Source of the DNA: CBDDCX01 sp965226925
GTDB lineage: Bacteria > Gemmatimonadota > Gemmatimonadetes > Longimicrobiales > Gaopeijiaceae
Length of the DNA: 64,000 bases
Direction of reading: 5' to 3'
Assembly (NCBI GenBank): GCA_965226925.1
Contig: CBDDEN010000006.1
Location: 186,001 to 250,000 of the forward strand
The notes below the pieces were generated by a model, which saw nothing but the letters and a program-made list of their open reading frames with translations, was not told the origin of the DNA and searched no databases. The stretch's first letter is position 1, and each line of letters starts with the position of its first letter. Shown here one piece after another: positions 1-9,579 of the stretch. The translations under genes were made by a program, and so were the position numbers.

Positions 1-128
1 ACTCCAGGCCGACCAGAAAAAGACCCAGAGAAATGACCTCGAGAGTGCGTCTCAAAGAGGCTCCGCGACGAGACGGTTCAAAGTGGGATAAGTCGTTGAA
101 AACTAACGAACAAAGAGCCCTCCAACAA

Positions 129-175
129 CCCGGAAAACGGACTTGGGAAGGGCCCGGGAGGGCCGTTTTTCCGGG
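129..175 (-). terminator. Hairpin downstream of the glycosyltransferase gene
   Basis: The arms CCCGGAAAACGG (129-140) and CCGTTTTTCCGGG (163-175) are complementary apart from one bulged T, with a 22-base loop. The hairpin lies just past the stop of the minus-strand run uvrA-M16-M16-glycosyltransferase, where a terminator is expected. There is no clean U-tract after it, so factor-independent termination is inferred. In the remaining bases 1-128 I see no gene. Confidence 0.5.
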
Positions 176-180
176 GGTGC

Positions 181-1191
181 TCAGGCCACCGCGATGAACT
201 CCGAGACTTCGCGCCACCCTGCCTCCTGAAGGGCACTACGGATCTCGTCCCGGGCTCCGACCTGTCCGACGGCGGCCACACTGTAGGCGTCCCGGTATTC
301 GTTGACGCGTGAGGGCGGAATGACCGTAGCCCCGTGGATGCTCTGTCCGATCTTACGGTCGTCGAGGTCGACGAAGGCCCGCACACTGCCACCCTGCCGT
401 TGAACCTCGAGGGCGAAAGACTTCCCCAGCGGACCTGCTCCCCATACCACCAGGCCCTCTCGATCCCTGGCCAGAGTGCTCAACAGGTAGTGTACCTTGC
501 AGCGCCGAAAGGCTGCGGGGGAGTAGGCTTCGGACGCCCTCGACGCCCGGTCGTCTCGCTCTCGCCAATGCAGCAGCATCCGGGGCACGACGCCCAGCGC
601 GGCCCCCGACTTCCAGAGTCTCATGAGAAGGTCGTAGTCTTCCGGCCATCCACGGTCCGCGTATCCGCCCACCCCCGACACGGCCGAGGATCTGAGGAAG
701 AAGGTCGGGTGCGCCAACGGGCACTCGACGAAAAGATTTCGTTCTACGTCGGCGGGTGATCGCATGCCGTTGAGCCACGTCTCGTATCGCAGGCCACCGT
801 CGCGCAACACGTCTCTCGGAAAGTACCGGACCCCCGCCCCGCACGCCGCCAGCTCCGCGTCGCTCTCGAGCAGGGCCCTCTGTTCCTCGAAGCGCGTCAC
901 CCCCGCGATGTCGTCCGCGTCCATACGAGCCAGGTATCGACCCCGCGCCCGGCTCCTCGCGGCCTCCAGCGCCGCCGGAATGCCGAGGGCCGGCTGAACC
1001 GTCACGACCACGCGTGGGTCCTCACGTGCCCACTGCAACAGGATGTCTGCGCTCAGGTCCGTGGAGCCGTCGTCCACCGCGAGGACCTCGAAATCCTCGA
1101 ACGTCTGTGATCGCAGCGACTGGATGCACTCGGGTAGGTAGGCCGCCGCGTCACGCACGGGAAGGAGGACCGACACGTCCGGCTCAGCCAC
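181..1191 (-). CDS. Family 2 glycosyltransferase with C-terminal Rossmann-like domain
   Basis: The N-terminal ~220 residues are a GT-A glycosyltransferase: VSVLLPVRDAAAYL opens the nucleotide-sugar fold, VDDGSTD follows the second strand, and ARMDADD carries the DxD-type metal site. The last ~90 residues (VVWGAGPLGKSFALE, then FVDLDDRKIGQ) form a small nucleotide-binding-like domain of the kind appended to some sugar-modifying enzymes. It probably transfers a sugar from a nucleotide donor during surface polysaccharide synthesis; donor and acceptor cannot be read. The GTG start is supported by GAGGAGG about nine bases upstream and overlaps the end of the preceding M16 gene by 8 bases, so it is the last gene of that run. 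Confidence 0.85.
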   Translation of the reverse strand: MAEPDVSVLLPVRDAAAYLPECIQSLRSQTFEDFEVLAVDDGSTDLSADILLQWAREDPRVVVTVQPALGIPAALEAARSRARGRYLARMDADDIAGVTRFEEQRALLESDAELAACGAGVRYFPRDVLRDGGLRYETWLNGMRSPADVERNLFVECPLAHPTFFLRSSAVSGVGGYADRGWPEDYDLLMRLWKSGAALGVVPRMLLHWRERDDRASRASEAYSPAAFRRCKVHYLLSTLARDREGLVVWGAGPLGKSFALEVQRQGGSVRAFVDLDDRKIGQSIHGATVIPPSRVNEYRDAYSVAAVGQVGARDEIRSALQEAGWREVSEFIAVA

Positions 1192-3289
1192 CGCCCGGTA
1201 CCTCCTCGGCCTCCAACTCTATCACGAACGGCTGCCCCGGCGTCTCCAACCTGACGACGACGTGTGGAGCCCTTACCCGCGCGTAGACGAGCTGGGGAGC
1301 CTGGGCCCCTTCGATCTCGATGCGGTACGCGTCGTAACGGCCGGCCGGGACCGTCACTCTGGTTCGGTCCAGCACGCGTACGCGCACGTGGGCGACCACA
1401 CCCGACTCGACCTGCAGGACCGGAAGGACGAGTTCCAAGCCCTCCTTCAGATCCGCCAACCACAGTGCCACCTCGAGCATCTCGCCCAACAAGGAGCCGG
1501 GAACCAGCGGCGCCTCGAACGGCTCCGTGTGACCGTCGGGCAGCGTCCGAGCTCCCAGGATTCGCCCTTCGACGACGTCGAGGTGGGCCCCGACCCGTTG
1601 TCCTCGTTGAGTGAACTCGAAGCTCCCACCGACCGGGCGGAACTCCCGGCCTTCGAAGATCACTTCCTGATTCAGCAGCTGCGGACCCAACGTGGTCGAC
1701 GACCGAAGGGAAAACCGTCCCGCGGAGCCGTCGGTAGCGGGCGCGAGGCGTCGCACCATCTCACCCGCGACGCCCCCGTCGAGGCTTATGCGGTACCGCC
1801 ACGTGCCCGGCTGGAGCGAGGAGGCGTCGATCGCGAGCGGCGTGACCGGAGGCGCGAGATCGGCCAGGTCGAGATCGGCTCCGTCCATGTCGACCATGCG
1901 TACCGGGCCCAGGGCGGCGAGACGGGGACGCAGAAGCCGGGCGTCTCCCACGACCACGATCCGCAGGTCCTCGGGATCGAGGTGCTCCGCCGCGATCCGC
2001 TTCAGCCCTTCCGGAGTCTGGGCCCGCACGGCCGCCGCATACTCCTCCAGCTCGTCCGGGCCGCGCGCCGGCGCGCCCGCCAGCAGTCGGAGGCGCCCGA
2101 CCTGTCCGACAACCTGGCGGGCGGTGGCCAATTGAAGCGGTAGCGCCACCGAGATGGAGCTCGTCAGGGCCTCGGTCTCCTCGGCTCCCGGAGGCTCGCT
2201 GCCCAGCATCGCGACGTTCGACATGACCTCGGCCACCGCCGAGTCCGCCACCTCGGCGGGAACGTCGAGGTCTACCTCGAGCAGGCCGGGACCCCGACGG
2301 CGAGTCAGGACGGCCGTGGCCGATCCGGTCCACCCGCGCGACCGCAAGACCTCTCCCAGCCGGGCCTCCGGGTCTCCGCCCAGCATCTGACCGAGCACCG
2401 CAAGGCCGGCCCAGTCCGGATGATCTCCCGCCGCGAGCGCGTGCCCCATGCGTATGAGGGCCCGGGTGGACCCGGGGACGTGCACGATCAAGCTCTGCGC
2501 CCCGCCGGACCCGGTGACCGCGGCCTCGAAGTCCCCGCGCCCCGCCGGCGGCGAATAGTCCGCCCCCGCCGACCACCCGGAGAAGTGGGCCTCGAGGCGA
2601 TTCGCCACATCGTCGGGATCGACGTCGCCCGACACCAGGAACAAGGCGCCCTCCGCCTTGAAGACCCGTCGGTGGTAGTCCCTCAAGTCCGCCGCCGACA
2701 GGTCACGCACCTCCTCCGGGCGCTCCAAGAGCCCATATGGATGCGCTCCATAGACCGCCTGCCGGAGCGTGCGCGCGGCCACGGCCCTCGGTTCCGTCCA
2801 AGCGGTTTGGAGCGCGACGAGGCGCTGCCGGCGCACCCGCTGGAGCTCGGCCTGAGGAAAGGACGGGTGCAGGACCACGTCGGCCAATAGGGTCAGCGCG
2901 GAATCGAGGTGCATCGTCAGGGAGCCCAGCGACACGGTGGTCCAGTCGGTGCCCACCACCACCGACAGGATGATCCCCGACCCGTCCACGGCGGAGGCCA
3001 GTTCCGTGGGCGAGCGACTGTCCGTGCCGCGCGTGATCAGCTGCGAGACGAGCTCGGCCACTCCGGCAAGGCCCGGAAGATCCGCAGAGCGGCCCCCCGG
3101 AATCGCCAGGCTCACCTCCACCCACGACAGCAGCGTGTCTCGCACGATCACGACGCCCACCCCGTTCGAGAGCACCCGGTCCTCGAGGTTCGGGAAGGAG
3201 GGCGGCTCCGGAAACGCGACTTCGGGTGGCGCCTGCTGCGCGGAACCCGCCCCGGCGGCCATCAAGAGTGAAGAAACCACGACCCACAT
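1184..3289 (-). CDS. M16-family zinc peptidase homologue lacking the HxxEH site, with extra C-terminal domain
   Basis: The fold is that of pitrilysin/M16 peptidases (LSNGVGVVIV, then a long alpha/beta repeat with LFLVSGDVDPDDV). Where the zinc motif HxxEH should be, the sequence reads GVAELVSQLITRG, so zinc ligands and catalytic Glu are absent. The last ~200 residues (from about PGTWRYRISLDGG) look like a DUF3108-type beta-rich domain. I chose the internal ATG at 3289 because it gives a clean signal peptide (MWVVVSSLLMAAGAGSAQQ); the longest frame starts at 3400 inside the upstream gene. It lies directly after a catalytic M16 gene, matching the known active/inactive subunit arrangement of periplasmic M16 heterodimers. 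Partnership is inferred. Confidence 0.85.
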   Translation of the reverse strand: MWVVVSSLLMAAGAGSAQQAPPEVAFPEPPSFPNLEDRVLSNGVGVVIVRDTLLSWVEVSLAIPGGRSADLPGLAGVAELVSQLITRGTDSRSPTELASAVDGSGIILSVVVGTDWTTVSLGSLTMHLDSALTLLADVVLHPSFPQAELQRVRRQRLVALQTAWTEPRAVAARTLRQAVYGAHPYGLLERPEEVRDLSAADLRDYHRRVFKAEGALFLVSGDVDPDDVANRLEAHFSGWSAGADYSPPAGRGDFEAAVTGSGGAQSLIVHVPGSTRALIRMGHALAAGDHPDWAGLAVLGQMLGGDPEARLGEVLRSRGWTGSATAVLTRRRGPGLLEVDLDVPAEVADSAVAEVMSNVAMLGSEPPGAEETEALTSSISVALPLQLATARQVVGQVGRLRLLAGAPARGPDELEEYAAAVRAQTPEGLKRIAAEHLDPEDLRIVVVGDARLLRPRLAALGPVRMVDMDGADLDLADLAPPVTPLAIDASSLQPGTWRYRISLDGGVAGEMVRRLAPATDGSAGRFSLRSSTTLGPQLLNQEVIFEGREFRPVGGSFEFTQRGQRVGAHLDVVEGRILGARTLPDGHTEPFEAPLVPGSLLGEMLEVALWLADLKEGLELVLPVLQVESGVVAHVRVRVLDRTRVTVPAGRYDAYRIEIEGAQAPQLVYARVRAPHVVVRLETPGQPFVIELEAEEVPGGG

Positions 3290-3347
3290 GCTACGGAGAT
3301 CACGGGCCTTCGGCCCCTCCTTGCCGCACCGACCCACCGCCCGGCGC

Positions 3348-4763
3348 CTACCCACCGGGTCCTCCGGGCAGGACCAGGACCACGGCCCGATTCTCCGCAA
3401 TCAGGTACCTGCGCGCCACCCGGAGCAGGTCCTCGGGTACCACCGCGTCGTATCGCTCCAACTCGTCGTTGGCCCGGGCCGCCCGGCCCCCATAGAGCTG
3501 GTGCCGCTGTAGCTCGGAAGCCCGCCCCGCCAAGGTGAGCCGAGCAGCGACCTCGGTCGCCCTTCGCTGGTTCTTGGCCTTCTCCAGCTCTTCCTGCGTC
3601 ACTCCGCCCGCGCGAAGTGTGTCGATCACGGAGAGTAGCACCCTCTCCAGACGCTCCGATTCGGTGCCGTCGGTCGGCAGCGCGCCGAGGAGGAGCGAGC
3701 CGGGCCCCCTCCGGCGGTTGAGAACCGAGACCACCTCGCGCGCCACCTGAGTGCGCCTCACCAAGACGGACTCGAGACGGCTGCTCCGCCCCGCGCTGAT
3801 GACGGAAGACAGGAGGGACAACGCGTACAGGTCCTCGTCGACGGCCTCCGGCACGGCAAAGGCGATCCAGAGTAGGGGTGCGGCCGCCACCGGATCCGCC
3901 ACCGTGGCCCGCCTCTCTTCCCCGCCGGCCGGTACCGTTGGAAAGGGAGGCAACCGAGGCGGAGCAGGCCGATCGTCGAACGACCCGAAGTACCGCCGTG
4001 CCAGTGTCTCGACCCGTTCCCGGGAGGCGTCTCCCACGATGGTGAGCACCGCGTTGGCCGGCACATAGTGGAGCGCGTGGAAACGCCGAACGACCCCCGC
4101 GTCGATCGCACCCAGATCCGGACCTCCCACGAGAGGATTCCGATACGGGGCATACGCCGAAATCAGCGTATCGACCACGATCTGCGAACGGGCATACGGC
4201 TGCGCGTCGATCTGCAATCGGGCTTCCGCCTCAACGGCGGCGGTCGCCGCGAACAGGAGCGAGTCGCCGAACCGGGCATCATCCAGGCGGCCGGATTGAA
4301 TCCAAAGAGCCAACTCCAGCGCTCCGGACGGCACGACCATCTCGAAGGCGGTCCGGTCGACATCCGTGGACGTCGAGGTGACCCCCCCCGCGTCCCTCAC
4401 GAGACGCTCCAACCGAGCGCCACCCAGGCCCCGCACTCGACTGCCGAGCAGGTGTTCCACCAGGTGGGCGAGGCCCGTATGACCCTCGAACTCATGAGCG
4501 GCACCCACGTGATACCAAACGCTCACGGCCGTGACCGGGGCCGAATGATCTTCGCTCAGAACCACGGTGAGGCCGTTGTCCAGCCGGAAGCTCTCCACCG
4601 GGACGGCCGCGGTGACCCGGACGGACCGAGCGGCGGCAACCGCTTCCTGGGCGTAGAGAACGGCGCCGCGAGGTAGAGGCCCCAAGAACACCAGCCACCA
4701 GACGGCCGCGAACCCGAGACCTGAGCGGTGGATCGCACCGCGCGACTCAGGGACCCGCATCAC
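3348..4763 (-). CDS. Secreted M16 zinc metallopeptidase, catalytic subunit
   Basis: After a signal peptide (hydrophobic stretch about residues 17-37) comes the M16 domain with LDNGLTVVLSEDHSAPV and the inverted zinc motif HLVEH at residues 100-104. The third zinc ligand is expected about 76 residues later and is probably E178 or E180 (AAVEAEARL). At 471 aa it is the usual size for bacterial two-domain M16 proteins (about 450). It should act in the periplasm, cleaving peptides together with the downstream non-catalytic M16 homologue; substrate unknown. It starts 4 bases after the uvrA stop, so it is probably co-transcribed with it. Confidence 0.9.
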   Translation of the reverse strand: MMRVPESRGAIHRSGLGFAAVWWLVFLGPLPRGAVLYAQEAVAAARSVRVTAAVPVESFRLDNGLTVVLSEDHSAPVTAVSVWYHVGAAHEFEGHTGLAHLVEHLLGSRVRGLGGARLERLVRDAGGVTSTSTDVDRTAFEMVVPSGALELALWIQSGRLDDARFGDSLLFAATAAVEAEARLQIDAQPYARSQIVVDTLISAYAPYRNPLVGGPDLGAIDAGVVRRFHALHYVPANAVLTIVGDASRERVETLARRYFGSFDDRPAPPRLPPFPTVPAGGEERRATVADPVAAAPLLWIAFAVPEAVDEDLYALSLLSSVISAGRSSRLESVLVRRTQVAREVVSVLNRRRGPGSLLLGALPTDGTESERLERVLLSVIDTLRAGGVTQEELEKAKNQRRATEVAARLTLAGRASELQRHQLYGGRAARANDELERYDAVVPEDLLRVARRYLIAENRAVVLVLPGGPGG

Positions 4764-4767
4764 GCCG

Positions 4768-7608
4768 CTAACCGACCTTGACCCCGGCGAGCACCTCCGC
4801 CAGATACCGCCCCGTGGCGCTCTCCGGAACGGCGGCCACGCTCTCGGGACGCCCGATCGCCACGATCTCCCCGCCCCGGAACCCGGCCCCCGGCCCCATG
4901 TCGATGATCCAGTCCGCCGTCTTGACCACCTCGAGGTTGTGCTCGATGACCAACACGGCGTTCCCGGCGTCCACGAGTCGGTCCAAGACCCTGAGGAGCT
5001 TCCGCACGTCGTCTCCGGACAGCCCGGTCGTCGGCTCGTCCAGAATGTAGAGCTTCCTCCCCTTTCGGCCGGAGACCCCGGCCAGTTCCCGGGCGATCTT
5101 GAGGCGCTGCGCCTCGCCGCCCGACAGGGTCGGCGCCGGCTGGCCGAGCCGCAGGTACCCCAGACCCACCTGCTGTAGGTGCCACAGGATCTGGCCCAGC
5201 CTGTCCTGGCGGATGAAGAACCGGAGGGCCTCGTCCACGGTCAGCTCCAGGACCTCGGCGATGTTGCGTCCCTTGTAGCGGACGTCGAGCATCTCCTTCT
5301 TGTAGCGGGTCCCGTGGCACATCTCGCACGCCACGTAGACGTCGGCCATGAAGATCATCTCGATCTCGACCTGCCCCGCACCGCCGCAGTCCTCGCACCG
5401 ACCCCCCGCCACGTTGAACGAGAAGTGGCCGGCGCTGTAGCGCCGATCGATCGACAGAGGCTGCGAGGCGAATATCTTCCGGACTTCGTCCCAGGCCTTG
5501 ATGTACGTCACCGGATTTGAGCGCGGAGTGCGGCCGATGGGCGACTGGTCCACGAGGACCACGTCGTCCAAGGAACTCACGCCGTCGAGCGAATCGAACT
5601 CCCCGACGGACTGGCCGAGATGCTCCTTCGCGCTGGTCTCACCCCCCTTGAGCTCACGCTCGAGCGCCCGATACAGCACGTCGTGCACGAGGGTGGACTT
5701 ACCCGACCCGGACACGCCCGTCACAACCGTCATCGCCTCCAGCGGAATCTCGACGTCGACCCCCTCCAAGTTGTGCATCCGTCCCCCACGCAGAGAGAGC
5801 CTGGGCCCGTCGACCCGGCGCCGTGACTCGGGCACCGGTATCTCGGAGCGCCCGGAGATATACAGCCCCGTGGCGCTGTCGCTCGAGTTCAGCTCGTCGG
5901 GTGTACCCTCGAAGACGACGCTCCCGCCCTGCTCTCCCGACCCCGGACCCAACTCGAGCACGTGATCCGCGCTTCGGATGGCCATCAGATCGTGCTCGAC
6001 CACCAGCACCGTGTTGCCCGCGTCCCGAAGCTGGCCGAGGAGTTGAAGGAGCGCGGCCGTGTCCTTGGGGTGCAGCCCCACGGTCGGCTCGTCCAACACG
6101 TAGAGTGTGTCGACGAGCCGCGACCCGAGCGAGTTGGCGAGGTTGATGCGCTGCGCCTCACCCCCTGACAACGTCCTCATCTGCCGATCCATGGAGACGT
6201 AGCCGAGGCCGACGTCGACCAGGAACGCCAGGCGCGCCTTGAGCTCCCGAAGGATCGTCTCGGCGATCTGGGCCTCCATCTCGGCGAGCTCCAGGCCGAG
6301 CACCCACTCCTGGAGATCCTCCATGGGGAGCCCGCTCACGTCCGCGATCGAGCGCTCGGCGATCCGGATGTAGAGCGCCTTGGGCTGGATACGGGCGCCC
6401 TGGCAGGAGCGGCACGTCTGCGGGCTCTGGTACTGCCGCAGAAAAACGCGGATGTACTGCTTGTAGCGTTTTCTCTCACGGGAGACGAGAAAAGGGATCA
6501 CACCCTTGAAGTCCTCGGCCCCGTACAGCACCTCTTCCCGAAAGTCCTCGGGAAGCTCGTCCCAGGGACTGTAGAGTGAGACGCCTCGCTCCAGCGTGTA
6601 CGAGCGGAGTTGCTCGCGCTCCTTTTTGTAGCGCGGCTTGGTCCAGGGGTCCACGGCTCCCTCGTCGATGGAGCGCTTGAGGTTGGGCACGATGAGTTCG
6701 ACATCGTAGTCCAGCGTGGCGCCGAAGCCCGTACAGGTAGGACAGGATCCGTACGGGTTGTTGAACGAGAAGAGCTTCGGCGAGGGGTCGAAGAACTCGA
6801 TGTCCGGGTGATTGGCACACCTGAAGTGCTCGGTGAACACCAAGCGGCCCACCACCTCCCCGTCGGTCGCATCGTGCATCAGCACGACGGCTTCTCCCTC
6901 GCCCTCGGCGAAGCACGTCGCAAGGGAGTCCGCCAGGCGATCGCGCTCCTCCTGGCCGGCGGTGAGCCGGTCGACGACGACGAGGGGGTCGGCCACCTGG
7001 GTGACGTCGAGGCCCACGAGCTCGGGATCCACCGCGTCGGGCATGCTCAGGTCCACGAGGCGCCCGTCGGCGAGGAGCCGTACGAAGCCGATGGCCAGCA
7101 GGTTATCGACCACCAGGGCGTGACTCACGCGGCCGCTCAATTTGAGCGGAAAGGTCACCTGGATCTTGGCGCCCTCAGGCAACTCGAGGACCCGATCCAC
7201 CGCTCCGGTCACCGTATCGGGGCGAACCTCGTCGCCGCACTCCGGACAGAAGGTGCGACCGACGCGTGCCCAAAGCAGCCTCAGGTAATCGTAGACCTCG
7301 GTAGCCGTCCCCACCGTGGACCGGCTCGACTTGGTGGGGTTCTTCTGCTCGATGGCGACGGCGGGGGAGATGCCCTCCACAGAATCGACGTCGGGTTTTT
7401 CCATCCGATCCAGGAATTGCTTGGCGTACGTCGACAACGACTCCACGTAGCGTCGCTGGCCCTCGGCGAAGAGCGTATCCAGGGCGAGAGAGGACTTGCC
7501 CGATCCCGAGGGACCCGTGATTACGGTGAGCGCACGCCGCGGAAGATCTATGTCCAGGTTCTTGAGGTTGTGCTGACGCGCCCCTCGGATGCGGATCCAA
7601 TCGTCCAT
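4768..7608 (-). CDS. uvrA: Excinuclease ABC subunit A
   Basis: UvrA is the DNA damage-recognition ATPase of nucleotide excision repair and works as a dimer with UvrB. The protein (946 aa, normal for the family) has two ABC ATPase modules: Walker A GPSGSGKSS near residue 35 and GVSGSGKST in the second half, each with an LSGGEAQR signature, plus zinc-finger cysteines (FCPECG, SCPTCTGFG, RCEDCGGAG, CEMCHG). The start at 7608 (MDDWIRIRGARQHNL) matches the conserved UvrA N-terminus; a longer frame to 7689 adds a tail without similarity. It is the first gene of the minus-strand run and is divergent from the ABC exporter gene. Confidence 0.97.
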   Translation of the reverse strand: MDDWIRIRGARQHNLKNLDIDLPRRALTVITGPSGSGKSSLALDTLFAEGQRRYVESLSTYAKQFLDRMEKPDVDSVEGISPAVAIEQKNPTKSSRSTVGTATEVYDYLRLLWARVGRTFCPECGDEVRPDTVTGAVDRVLELPEGAKIQVTFPLKLSGRVSHALVVDNLLAIGFVRLLADGRLVDLSMPDAVDPELVGLDVTQVADPLVVVDRLTAGQEERDRLADSLATCFAEGEGEAVVLMHDATDGEVVGRLVFTEHFRCANHPDIEFFDPSPKLFSFNNPYGSCPTCTGFGATLDYDVELIVPNLKRSIDEGAVDPWTKPRYKKEREQLRSYTLERGVSLYSPWDELPEDFREEVLYGAEDFKGVIPFLVSRERKRYKQYIRVFLRQYQSPQTCRSCQGARIQPKALYIRIAERSIADVSGLPMEDLQEWVLGLELAEMEAQIAETILRELKARLAFLVDVGLGYVSMDRQMRTLSGGEAQRINLANSLGSRLVDTLYVLDEPTVGLHPKDTAALLQLLGQLRDAGNTVLVVEHDLMAIRSADHVLELGPGSGEQGGSVVFEGTPDELNSSDSATGLYISGRSEIPVPESRRRVDGPRLSLRGGRMHNLEGVDVEIPLEAMTVVTGVSGSGKSTLVHDVLYRALERELKGGETSAKEHLGQSVGEFDSLDGVSSLDDVVLVDQSPIGRTPRSNPVTYIKAWDEVRKIFASQPLSIDRRYSAGHFSFNVAGGRCEDCGGAGQVEIEMIFMADVYVACEMCHGTRYKKEMLDVRYKGRNIAEVLELTVDEALRFFIRQDRLGQILWHLQQVGLGYLRLGQPAPTLSGGEAQRLKIARELAGVSGRKGRKLYILDEPTTGLSGDDVRKLLRVLDRLVDAGNAVLVIEHNLEVVKTADWIIDMGPGAGFRGGEIVAIGRPESVAAVPESATGRYLAEVLAGVKVG

Positions 7609-7715
7609 GGGTGATTCTAGCTTAGTCGGGCGGGCCGTGGAACGCGACCGAGCCGGGGAACTCGACCCCGCGGAACGGGTAGCCCGCACCCCTCACCACG
7701 GCCGAAGGGATACGC

Positions 7716-9515
7716 GTGCAGGGAGCCCACCAGGAAGAGGAGGCGCTGGGAAAGGCCTACGACGCCCGCCTCATGAAGCGGATCCTGGAGTACTTGAGGC
7801 CCTACCGGTGGTACGTGCTTCTCGCCGTCGCGCTGCTGATGGTCGCGTCGTTCCTGGAGGTGGTGGGTCCCTGGCTGACGCGGATCGCGCTGGACGACGC
7901 CATCCCCAACGGCGACGGGCCCTTGCTGGCCAAGCTGGCCGCAGTCTACGTCGCATCCATCGTGGGCGGTTTCCTGCTCATGTACGGTCAGACGTTACTC
8001 ACCACCTGGCTGGGACAGCGGGTCATGTACGACCTGCGTACCGAGATCTTCGGCAAGCTCCAGCACATGGACCTTCGCTTCTTCGACCGGAATCCGGTTG
8101 GCCGGCTCATGACGCGCATCACCAGCGATGTGGAGACGCTGAACGAGCTCTTCAGCTCGGGGGTCGTTGCGGTGTTCGGTGACGTCTTCACGCTCGGCTT
8201 CATCCTGGCCGCGATGCTGTACATGGACTGGAGGCTCGCGTTGGTGAGCTTCAGCGTCCTACCGTTCGTGGCCCTGACCGCCTTCCTCTTCCGAGCGAGG
8301 ATCCGGGACGCCTACCGCGACATCCGCGTGCGGTTGGCCCGCCTCAACTCGTACCTGCACGAGCGCTTCACCGGCATCGCCGTGGTGAGGTTGTTCAACC
8401 GTGAAGAGGCCGACGCGAACAGACACGGAGTGATCAACCGGGACTACCTGCAGGCTCACCTACGCTCCATCACGTACTACTCGCTCTTCTTCCCGGTCAT
8501 CGAGCTGTTCACGGCCATCGCCCTTGCGTTGATCATCTGGCGGGGCGGAGCCTCGATCCTGGAGGCGACGCTGACCGTGGGGGTGCTGGCGGCGTTCCTC
8601 CAGTACGCACGGCGCTTCTTCCGGCCCATCCAGGATCTGTCGGAGAAGTACAACCTCCTGCAGGGAGCGATGGCCTCTTCCGAACGGGTCTTCAGGCTGT
8701 TGGACCGCGAGATCGAAATCGTCGAGCCCGACGAACCGACCGTCTTGGCCGCGCCGGTCCGGGGCCGGATCGAATTCGACGACGTTTGGTTCGCCTACGG
8801 AAAAGACGAGCAGGGCGAGTGGGATTGGGTGCTTCAGGGCGTGAGCTTCGAGGCCAGGCCCGGGGAACGTCTCGCCATCGTAGGACACACCGGCGCGGGC
8901 AAGACGACGCTCATCAACCTGCTCATGCGCTTCTACGAGCCGCAGAAGGGCCAGATCCGTCTGGACGGGGTGCCCATCGAACGGATCGGGCTCGAGGAAC
9001 TCCGAGTCCACATCGGGCTGGTGCTCCAGGACGTCTTCCTCTTCAGCCACGACGTATCGTACAACATCCGCCTGGGGGCGGGAGACATCTCGGACGAACG
9101 AGGCCGCGCGGCCGCGCAACGCGTCGGCGCTGCACCGTTCATCGAACGGCTGCCACGAGGTTACGACCAGGAGCTGGGAGAGCGGGGCGCGACGCTGTCC
9201 GTGGGCGAACGCCAACTGGTGTCGTTCGCACGAGCTCTGGCATTCGATCCGCAGGTGCTGATCCTGGACGAAGCGACCAGCTCGGTCGACTCCGAGATCG
9301 AGGCCCAGATCGAGACGGCTACCGACGAGCTCATGGCGGGACGGACATCGGTGGTGATCGCCCACCGTCTGTCCACCATCCAGGGTGCCGATCGCATCAT
9401 CGTGCTCCACCACGGAAGGCTCGTCGAGGAGGGCAGTCACCGGGAGCTGCTGGAGGCAGAGGGTCTATACGCTCGCCTCTACGAACTCCAGTTTACGAGG
9501 ACGCCCGCGGCCTGA
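7716..9515 (+). CDS. ABC exporter, transmembrane plus ATPase half-transporter (MsbA/LmrA type)
   Basis: The N-terminal ~330 residues have six predicted transmembrane helices, with the type IV exporter segment RNPVGRLMTRITSDVETLNE. The C-terminal ATPase has Walker A GHTGAGKTTL, a Q-loop (LVLQDVFLF), the signature in the variant form LSVGERQ instead of LSGGQ, Walker B VLILDEATSSVD and the H-loop IAHRLST. At 599 aa it is a typical homodimeric exporter. The substrate could be lipid, LPS precursor or drug; sequence alone does not decide. The start is a GTG at 7716; an in-frame ATG at residue 20 (MKRILEYLRPY) is a plausible alternative. Confidence 0.92.
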   Translation: MQGAHQEEEALGKAYDARLMKRILEYLRPYRWYVLLAVALLMVASFLEVVGPWLTRIALDDAIPNGDGPLLAKLAAVYVASIVGGFLLMYGQTLLTTWLGQRVMYDLRTEIFGKLQHMDLRFFDRNPVGRLMTRITSDVETLNELFSSGVVAVFGDVFTLGFILAAMLYMDWRLALVSFSVLPFVALTAFLFRARIRDAYRDIRVRLARLNSYLHERFTGIAVVRLFNREEADANRHGVINRDYLQAHLRSITYYSLFFPVIELFTAIALALIIWRGGASILEATLTVGVLAAFLQYARRFFRPIQDLSEKYNLLQGAMASSERVFRLLDREIEIVEPDEPTVLAAPVRGRIEFDDVWFAYGKDEQGEWDWVLQGVSFEARPGERLAIVGHTGAGKTTLINLLMRFYEPQKGQIRLDGVPIERIGLEELRVHIGLVLQDVFLFSHDVSYNIRLGAGDISDERGRAAAQRVGAAPFIERLPRGYDQELGERGATLSVGERQLVSFARALAFDPQVLILDEATSSVDSEIEAQIETATDELMAGRTSVVIAHRLSTIQGADRIIVLHHGRLVEEGSHRELLEAEGLYARLYELQFTRTPAA

Positions 9516-9579
9516 GGGAAGCGAGCGCCAGGCGGCTCCTCCCTAGTGGCCTCCGGCGGGCCTTCAGGGACTCCGCGGC

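Noticed and set aside
1262..2143. Long plus-strand frame within the M16 gene
   Set aside because: Antisense shadow with Arg/Gly-rich composition; the minus-strand frame carries the peptidase homology.
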